A stretch of 12,039 nucleotides of DNA from Chloroflexota bacterium (GTDB taxonomy: Bacteria; Chloroflexota; Anaerolineae; Anaerolineales; UBA4823): assembly GCA_030613705.1 (NCBI GenBank), contig JAUWLJ010000025.1, forward strand, positions 1 through 12,039, in the 5' to 3' direction. A program made the translations under genes and the position numbers. Below are positions 7,513 to 12,039 of the stretch, in pieces (the first letter of the stretch is position 1; every line of letters begins with the position of its first letter). Below the pieces are notes generated by a model, which had not been told where the DNA came from, made no database searches, and worked only from the letters and a program-made list of their open reading frames with translations.

Positions 7513-8660
7513 TCGGTTTGCAAAACCTTGCGGGCGATGACCATGCGTTGGATTTCACTTGTACCTTCCCCTATTGTCATTAACCGTGTGTCACGGTAAA
7601 TTCGCTCCACTGGATATTCTCGACTATAGCCGTAGCCTCCGAGAATTTGGATCGCATCACGACAGACCTGCTCTGCCATCTCTGTTGCGTTGAGCTTCGC
7701 CATGGAAGCTTCCAATGAGAAGGGGCGTCCCTGGTCTTTCAACCAGGCTGCATAATAAACCATCAATCGAGCAGTCTGGATTTGGGTAGCAGCATCGGCC
7801 AGCATCCATTGGATCGCCTGGTGATGTGAAAGGGGAACGCCAAACGTATGCCGCTCGTTCGCATAACGAACAGCCTCTTCAAAAGCCGCCTTAGCCAGGC
7901 CAACTGAAAGAGCAGCGATACCCACACGCCCCCAGTCGAGAACGGTTAATGTTTGAGATAATCCCTGACCGACTTCACCCAGCAGGAAATTTTCCGGGAC
8001 CCTGACATCCTCATAAGTTACCGCGTGAGTAGGACATCCCTTCAACCCCATTTTCTTCTCCGGTGGACCGATGTGTAATCCTGGTGAATCTGTTGGCACA
8101 ACGATTAAGCTGAGCGAGTGAGAGCCAGCGTTCGGGTCGGTGCGTACAAGGGTGACGATGAAATCGGCAATGCTGGCGTTTGTACACCACATTTTTGTGC
8201 CGTTGATTACCCAATTGCCTCCCACCAGCCCAGCCCGGGTGCGAACCCCCCCTTGAAGGTCTGAACCGGCGTCGGGTTCAGTGAGCGCCAGGGCGGCAAG
8301 TTTCCCCTCACCTGTTGCAACTGGAGGCAGGAAGCGCTTTTTTAGTTCACTTCCCCCAAATAAGGATAATGGTGTGCATCCCAGGCCATTGTGGGCGGAT
8401 ATCGATAACGCGGTACTGCCACAACCCCAACCGAGTTCCTCTATGGCGATCGCCGCGCTGATGGCATCCACACCAGCCCCACCATATTTCTCGGAGACGT
8501 TTAATCCGAGCAATCCCATTGGTCCCATTTTATGGGTGGCCTGCCAGTTAAATTTTCCCTCTTCATCCACCATCTGTGCGGAAGGCTTGACTTCCCGGGA
8601 TACGAAATCATGGACAACCTCTTTCCACATGCTTTGTTCTTCAGTCAGATCGAAATTCAT
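7509..8660 (-). CDS. Acyl-CoA dehydrogenase
   Basis: A 383-residue FAD enzyme that makes the alpha-beta double bond in acyl-CoA and passes electrons to electron-transfer flavoprotein. An N-terminal helical domain is followed by the flavin-binding LALTEPDAGSD, the beta-domain NGTKMWCTNA, and the C-terminal helical domain with RHTFGVPLSHHQAIQ and QILGGYGYSREYP. The catalytic base is E365 in IGEGTSE, the position used by short-chain, butyryl-type and medium-chain enzymes. Chain-length preference cannot be read reliably. The ATG at 8660 has GAAGGAAG about 7-8 bases upstream. It is the last gene of the minus-strand cluster, 24 bases after the zinc-ribbon gene. Its product probably acts on the CoA ester made by the upstream synthetase; benzylsuccinyl- or branched-chain-type substrates are not excluded. 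Confidence 0.94.
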   Translation of the reverse strand: MNFDLTEEQSMWKEVVHDFVSREVKPSAQMVDEEGKFNWQATHKMGPMGLLGLNVSEKYGGAGVDAISAAIAIEELGWGCGSTALSISAHNGLGCTPLSLFGGSELKKRFLPPVATGEGKLAALALTEPDAGSDLQGGVRTRAGLVGGNWVINGTKMWCTNASIADFIVTLVRTDPNAGSHSLSLIVVPTDSPGLHIGPPEKKMGLKGCPTHAVTYEDVRVPENFLLGEVGQGLSQTLTVLDWGRVGIAALSVGLAKAAFEEAVRYANERHTFGVPLSHHQAIQWMLADAATQIQTARLMVYYAAWLKDQGRPFSLEASMAKLNATEMAEQVCRDAIQILGGYGYSREYPVERIYRDTRLMTIGEGTSEIQRMVIARKVLQTD

Positions 8661-8684
8661 GGTTTTTCTTCCTTCAAAGTTGGA

Positions 8685-8906
8685 TCAATTTTGGATAAAA
8701 AATAAGAAAAGGCAGAGCAAAGCAATTCCCACGCCGACAATGATTGGTATGAGGATGATCGCGATGGTATAAGCGCTGAACCAGGCAATGTCGGAACCTC
8801 TGAATTCATTTTCTGGTTCAGGCGCTCCTATATGGGCCCCACAACGGGGGCATTCCTCTGTTCCGTCAGCAAGCATGGCATTACATTCCGGGCACCAAAT
8901 GGGCAT
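8685..8906 (-). CDS. Small zinc-ribbon protein with one membrane segment
   Basis: A 73-residue protein with two CxxC knuckles, C5-x2-C8 and C19-x2-C22, spaced as in a zinc-ribbon (CPEC, CPRC). An acidic linker follows, and a long hydrophobic stretch at about 43-71 should span the membrane once. There is no signal peptide, so the ribbon probably faces the cytoplasm with the helix as a C-terminal anchor. The start is supported by AAAGGA five bases upstream. It lies 13 bases after the acyl-CoA synthetase gene and 24 bases before the dehydrogenase gene on the same strand. I do not recognise a specific family or function. Small ribbon-plus-helix proteins are common in bacteria and mostly uncharacterised. 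Confidence 0.8.
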   Translation of the reverse strand: MPIWCPECNAMLADGTEECPRCGAHIGAPEPENEFRGSDIAWFSAYTIAIILIPIIVGVGIALLCLFLFFIQN

Positions 8907-8919
8907 TGCTCATCCTTTG

Positions 8920-10875
8920 TTAGGTAGCTTGTTGAATACCAATAATAGATTCGGGATTTACCAACGAAGAGGTATCTCCTGGATCTAATCCCAAGTATGC
9001 AGCACGGACTATACGGCGCATGACCTTGGCATTGCGCGTCTTTGGTAGATCGTTAACAAAAAGAATTTCCTTGGGTGCCAGCGGTTTGCCTAAAGAGGAT
9101 ACTATTGCACCCTTTAACTCTTCCCTCAATTTATTGGCAGGTGAATGACCGGCAGTGAGAACACAGAAGACCACGACGGTGTTGCCTTTAAGATCGTCCG
9201 GAACACCAATAGCAGCTGCTTCTATGACCCAGGGATGGGCGACCAAGACTGATTCGACTTCGGCAGGACCTAAACGCTTGCCAGCGACCTTGATCGTGTC
9301 ATCAGATCGACCTAAGATGTACCACTGCCCATCTGAGTCAACAACTGCAAAATCGCCTTGCACCCATATATTAGACCATCGAGACCAGTAAGTTTCTTCA
9401 TAACGTTCTGGATCCCCCCAAAATCCGCGTGTCATGCCGATCCAAGGGGCTTTGATTACCAATTCTCCGACCTGGTTGCGGACAGGTTTGCCGTCTTCAT
9501 CATAGACGTCGGCTGCGATTCCAGGGCAAGGAGCTGAAAAAGCAGTTGGTTTGAGGGGTAGAATGGGATTACCCATGACGATACCACCAGAGATCTCTGT
9601 ACCACCAGAGTAATTAATTATGGGTCGTTTCCTTTGACCAACTTTCTCAAAAAGCCACATCCACGGATCGAGATTCCATGGTTCGCCAGTCGAAGCGAAG
9701 AATTTGATCGAAGATAAGTCATGGGAGCGAAACTGCTGCTCTCCGAAAGGAATTAGACTCCGGATCAAAGTTGGTGAAATTCCGAGGGTGGTGATACGAT
9801 GGCGTTCAATCATCTTCCAGAGCCTGTCTGAACTGGGGTAATCCGGAGCACCGTCGTAAAGAATAAATGTGCCCCCTAAAATCATTGACCCAAAGACGAG
9901 CCAGGGACCCATCATCCATCCCATATCCGTTATCCAATAGAAACGCTGGCCTGGATGGAGGTCTGTGCCGAAAGCCATATCTTGAGCGGCTTTGACAGGA
10001 AAACCGGTATGGGTGTGTACCGCACCTTTCGGGCGACCGGTGGTCCCAGAGGTATATATGACCATCAGAACTTGCTCAGCGTCGATGATCTCGGTATTGG
10101 CTTGTTCCGATTGCTTCTCAACCAGGTCGTGCCACCAATGGTCGCGACCAGCGATCATATCCACTGTCACGTTCACGTTGTTTAGTACGATCATGTGTTC
10201 CAGGGAAGGAACCTGAGCCGCAGCACGATCCGCAACGGTTTTCATATTAATGGTTTGTCCCCGGCGCTGGAAGCCATCCGCGGTGAAGAGCGCTTTGGCG
10301 TTTGCATCTGCCAAGCGAGTAGCCACAGCTCCGTAACCAAAGCCGGAGAACAAAGGCAGAATAATACCGCCGATCTTGGCAATTGCCAGCATGGCAACTA
10401 CGATCTCACAGGTCATGGGCATAAATAAGCCGATTGCATCGCCAGAACCCAGACCCAAGCTGCGCAGGGCATTGGCTGCCTGGTTGACTTTGCGCCATAG
10501 TTCAGCGTAGGTGTAGGAATTTACCTCCCCAGATTCATTCTCAGTGATCAGTGCTACCCGGTCCTCAATCGAGCTGCCCATATACTTGTCCAGTAGATTA
10601 TGAACAATGTTCATTTTTCCCCCAACCACCCAGCGCGGCCAGGCGATCCCCCGAGACAAATCGAGAACCTTGCTGTACGAAGTGTAGAACTGAATATCGA
10701 GGTATTGAAGAACCGCTTCAGTGAACCAGGCAACATCTTCAGTCGAACGCTGCATCAAGGCATTGAAATCGGGGAGGTCGTGCTGGCGCATGAACCGGGT
10801 CAGGTGAGCCGGATCGATGTATTCGGCAGTGGGTCGCCAAATGAACTCACCTTTGAATGTAAATTCTTCGCTCAC
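8920..10875 (-). CDS. AMP-forming acyl-CoA synthetase (Acs-like, non-acetate pocket)
   Basis: A 651-residue ANL-superfamily ligase that activates a carboxylic acid with ATP and CoA, giving acyl-CoA, AMP and pyrophosphate. It has the acetyl-CoA synthetase layout with an N-terminal ACAS_N region. The ATP loop YTSGTTGRPKG spans 274-284, WITDMGWMMGPW follows, and the hinge and C-terminal domain include YILGRSDDTIKVAGKRLGP. The adenylation Lys is K617 in KTRNAKVMRR. The region that reads WWQTETG in acetate enzymes is SGGTE here (423-427), so the Trp that closes the acyl pocket is replaced by Gly. This argues for propionate or a longer, branched or keto acid rather than acetate. The GTG at 10875 has GGAGG seven bases upstream. 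It is the first gene of the minus-strand cluster. Confidence 0.92.
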   Translation of the reverse strand: MSEEFTFKGEFIWRPTAEYIDPAHLTRFMRQHDLPDFNALMQRSTEDVAWFTEAVLQYLDIQFYTSYSKVLDLSRGIAWPRWVVGGKMNIVHNLLDKYMGSSIEDRVALITENESGEVNSYTYAELWRKVNQAANALRSLGLGSGDAIGLFMPMTCEIVVAMLAIAKIGGIILPLFSGFGYGAVATRLADANAKALFTADGFQRRGQTINMKTVADRAAAQVPSLEHMIVLNNVNVTVDMIAGRDHWWHDLVEKQSEQANTEIIDAEQVLMVIYTSGTTGRPKGAVHTHTGFPVKAAQDMAFGTDLHPGQRFYWITDMGWMMGPWLVFGSMILGGTFILYDGAPDYPSSDRLWKMIERHRITTLGISPTLIRSLIPFGEQQFRSHDLSSIKFFASTGEPWNLDPWMWLFEKVGQRKRPIINYSGGTEISGGIVMGNPILPLKPTAFSAPCPGIAADVYDEDGKPVRNQVGELVIKAPWIGMTRGFWGDPERYEETYWSRWSNIWVQGDFAVVDSDGQWYILGRSDDTIKVAGKRLGPAEVESVLVAHPWVIEAAAIGVPDDLKGNTVVVFCVLTAGHSPANKLREELKGAIVSSLGKPLAPKEILFVNDLPKTRNAKVMRRIVRAAYLGLDPGDTSSLVNPESIIGIQQAT

Positions 10876-11197
10876 CAGATCGCCTCCGGAGGATGTGTTT
10901 TACCGGGCCATTCTGGGATGAAATTAGTATAAAATAAGCCTGGAAGATTTATTCGATAAGGGTACATTAAGAGGATGTTCGACGAGTAATAAAAGGAACG
11001 AACTGAACCAAGGATACCGAATCATTCCATAACCAAGCACTAACACTGGCAGAGATTGCCCTCCTCGAATTAATTATATCATTCAGGGTTCTATAGTGCT
11101 TTGGGAATGGGCTGCGCAAGGGAACTGCATATGTTTCTCAATAAGGGTGGGAAGCTGAAGGACCTTTCTTTGCAAGGCTGAACTTCCACTCGTACAC
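10876..11197. other. Intergenic region with possible minus-strand promoter elements
   Basis: No convincing gene lies in these 322 bases. On the minus strand, reading toward the acyl-CoA synthetase, there is a perfect TATAAT (11073-11078) and a TATACT (10926-10931). Neither has a good -35 hexamer at the usual distance. The synthetase SD lies in the 10-base palindrome CCTCCGGAGG (10883-10892). Near the lipoprotein stop, GTGGGAAG (11147-11154) and CTTCCAC (11183-11189) form an imperfect hairpin enclosing CCTT/AAGG. It could end the recA-lipoprotein transcript, but no T run follows it on the minus strand. Confidence 0.4.
10926..10931 (-). promoter_or_regulatory. Candidate -10 element for the acyl-CoA synthetase cluster
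   Basis: On the minus strand this reads TATACT within TTTTATACTAA, about 50 bases before the synthetase GTG. It differs from the consensus TATAAT at one position. A matching -35 hexamer 16-18 bases upstream was not found, so it may depend on an activator or be a chance match. Confidence 0.3.
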
Positions 11198-11728
11198 CTA
11201 AGGATTTGGAACAATCACCTCGATGAATATGGGATCACCGAACAGATTTCCATGTGGATCCTGTGCCTGCCAGGCACTGCGGTGAGCACCTGGGTCTGGC
11301 GGCGCAGTGAACAGCATACGGATTTCGGCTTGAGCTCCGCTGCGAGCAGGAAATAAAGCTATCTCAGGTTGAGCACCCATATCTAGCCCGGCGATCAGCC
11401 GTAAGCTGAATCGACGATCCCAGTTGCAGGAACCGCTGTTTTCAACTAACCAGCGCTTATCTAATATCTCTCCTGGGTTTACAATTGTCCCATCTGGGAT
11501 CGTGATATCACTCAGGAAAATCAGCCCCGGTGTGCAGACAGGTGAGGGTGTTGGTTGGGGTGACAAGCTGTCTTTTTCAAATTCCAGGTCTGCAGCTGAG
11601 GGGATTTGGGTGATCTTATCTGGAGTGCTTACCCGCGTTGGGGGGACATAAAGGGTAGGCGTTACCTGACCGGTGCAGGCAACCAGCAGAAAAATGATAA
11701 AGAATATTGCCAAGAGGACGGGCTTCAC
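11198..11728 (-). CDS. Lipoprotein with NBR1-type Ig-like domain
   Basis: A 176-residue predicted lipoprotein. The N-terminus is a short hydrophobic signal (residues 2-17) ending in the lipobox LVAC, with lipidation expected at C18. A proline/threonine-rich linker follows (about 19-65). The rest, from TPGLIFLSDITIPDGTIVNPGE through KRWLVENSGSCNW to the end, matches the Ig-like domain known from the NBR1 protein, which is frequent in secreted Chloroflexota proteins. Its role is not known; binding of a surface or extracellular partner is an inference. The start is GTG 11728, with AGGA about 11 bases upstream, inside the 21-base gap after recA. On the same strand and this close to recA, it is probably co-transcribed with it. 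Confidence 0.8.
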   Translation of the reverse strand: MKPVLLAIFFIIFLLVACTGQVTPTLYVPPTRVSTPDKITQIPSAADLEFEKDSLSPQPTPSPVCTPGLIFLSDITIPDGTIVNPGEILDKRWLVENSGSCNWDRRFSLRLIAGLDMGAQPEIALFPARSGAQAEIRMLFTAPPDPGAHRSAWQAQDPHGNLFGDPIFIEVIVPNP

Positions 11729-11749
11729 ATTGATTGAAATCCTGGTGAA

Positions 11750-12039
11750 TTACAATTCTTCTTCGGCTGGATCTGGCTCTTCATCCTCGCCCACCGCCAT
11801 CGGTGATATTCCGCTGAGGGTTTGCTGTCGAATAGCCAAATCGATCTCTTCCATCATGTCCGGGTTTTCCCGCAGGAAACCTTTGGCGTTCTCGCGCCCT
11901 TGACCGAGACGGATATCACCATAAGAATAAAAAGAGCCCCGTTTATCGATTAACAAAAGTTCGGTGGCTAAGTCGAGTATGTCACCGGATTTTGAGATGC
12001 CTTCGTTATACATGATGTCAAATTCCGCAGTCCGAAATG
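11750..12039 (-). CDS. recA: RecA recombinase, C-terminal part (cut by the window edge)
   Basis: Only the last 96 or so codons are present; the gene continues beyond position 12039. RecA forms filaments on single-stranded DNA, drives strand exchange and triggers LexA self-cleavage. Visible parts are [24 protein letters not shown], given here only as its conserved blocks FRTAEFDI and YNEGIS, then [15 protein letters not shown] and FLRENP of the C-terminal domain, and the typical acidic tail ending [12 protein letters not shown]. The frame runs open to the window edge through FRTAEFDI, so the ATG at 12013 is internal and is not the start. A recX gene often follows recA, but the next gene here is a lipoprotein. 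Confidence 0.96.
   Translation of the reverse strand, partial: FRTAEFDIMYNEGISKSGDILDLATELLLIDKRGSFYSYGDIRLGQGRENAKGFLRENPDMMEEIDLAIRQQTLSGISPMAVGEDEEPDPAEEEL

Noticed and set aside
7515..7527. Small hairpin GGTTT-GCA-AAACC after lepB
   Set aside because: It is only 5 bp, AT-rich, lies within the dehydrogenase coding end and has no T run, so it is not a terminator call.
8281..8772. Plus-strand open frame opposite the dehydrogenase and zinc-ribbon genes
   Set aside because: It is low-complexity Ser/Pro-rich sequence antisense to clear genes, with no domain or SD.
10924..11046. Minus-strand 40-codon frame starting at GTG 11046
   Set aside because: GGAGGG lies 12 bases upstream, which is too far, the peptide has no recognisable domain, and it overlaps the candidate TATACT element. 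Chance is the simplest explanation.
11147..11189. Possible terminator after the lipoprotein gene
   Set aside because: The hairpin is imperfect with a bulge and a large internal loop, and no T run follows on the minus strand, so it is only mentioned in the intergenic entry.
1..12039. Mobile element, CRISPR array or defence island
   Set aside because: No transposase, integrase, repeat array or terminal repeats were seen. The AlbA_2-like fusion alone is not enough to call a defence system.

Overview
The window is about 12 kb of gene-dense bacterial chromosome with roughly even base composition. The gene content fits Chloroflexota, most likely Anaerolineae. That is an inference from a lipoprotein with an NBR1-type Ig-like domain, the acyl-CoA gene pair and the overall style of the genes; no rRNA or complete species marker is present. 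No insertion sequence, CRISPR array, phage gene or integrase was found.

Layout: (1) Positions 1-259 hold a damaged tRNA-Arg(UCU) and a leader region. The leader has a perfect 8-bp hairpin that pairs the Shine-Dalgarno (SD) sequence of a possible 14-codon reading frame. (2) Positions 260-7512 are a tight run of eight plus-strand genes with gaps of 0 to about 18 bases: thiol peroxidase (tpx), small heat-shock protein, Lon protease, a stand-alone response-regulator receiver, a PHP phosphoesterase fused to an AlbA_2/Schlafen-like domain, a GNAT acetyltransferase, a MogA/MoaB molybdenum-cofactor protein and signal peptidase I (lepB). (3) Positions 7509-10875 are a minus-strand cluster, transcribed right to left: an acyl-CoA synthetase, a small zinc-ribbon membrane protein and an acyl-CoA dehydrogenase. 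It meets the first operon tail to tail, and the two stop codons share a TTAA. (4) Positions 10876-11197 are a non-coding gap with possible minus-strand promoter elements. (5) Positions 11198-12039 carry, on the minus strand, the 3' part of recA (cut by the window edge) followed 21 bases later by the lipoprotein gene.

How they fit together: the front of the long operon is a protein-quality and oxidative-stress set (peroxide removal, holding of unfolded protein, ATP-dependent proteolysis) followed by a signalling receiver and the PHP-AlbA_2 protein. The back carries housekeeping genes. The minus-strand cluster would activate a carboxylic acid to its CoA ester and oxidise it at the alpha-beta position. 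The synthetase lacks the tryptophan that restricts true acetyl-CoA synthetases to acetate, which agrees with a longer or branched substrate.

The least explained items are the PHP-AlbA_2 fusion with its unassigned C-terminal region, the decayed tRNA, and the leader hairpin in front of tpx. Nothing here proves a wholly new system.
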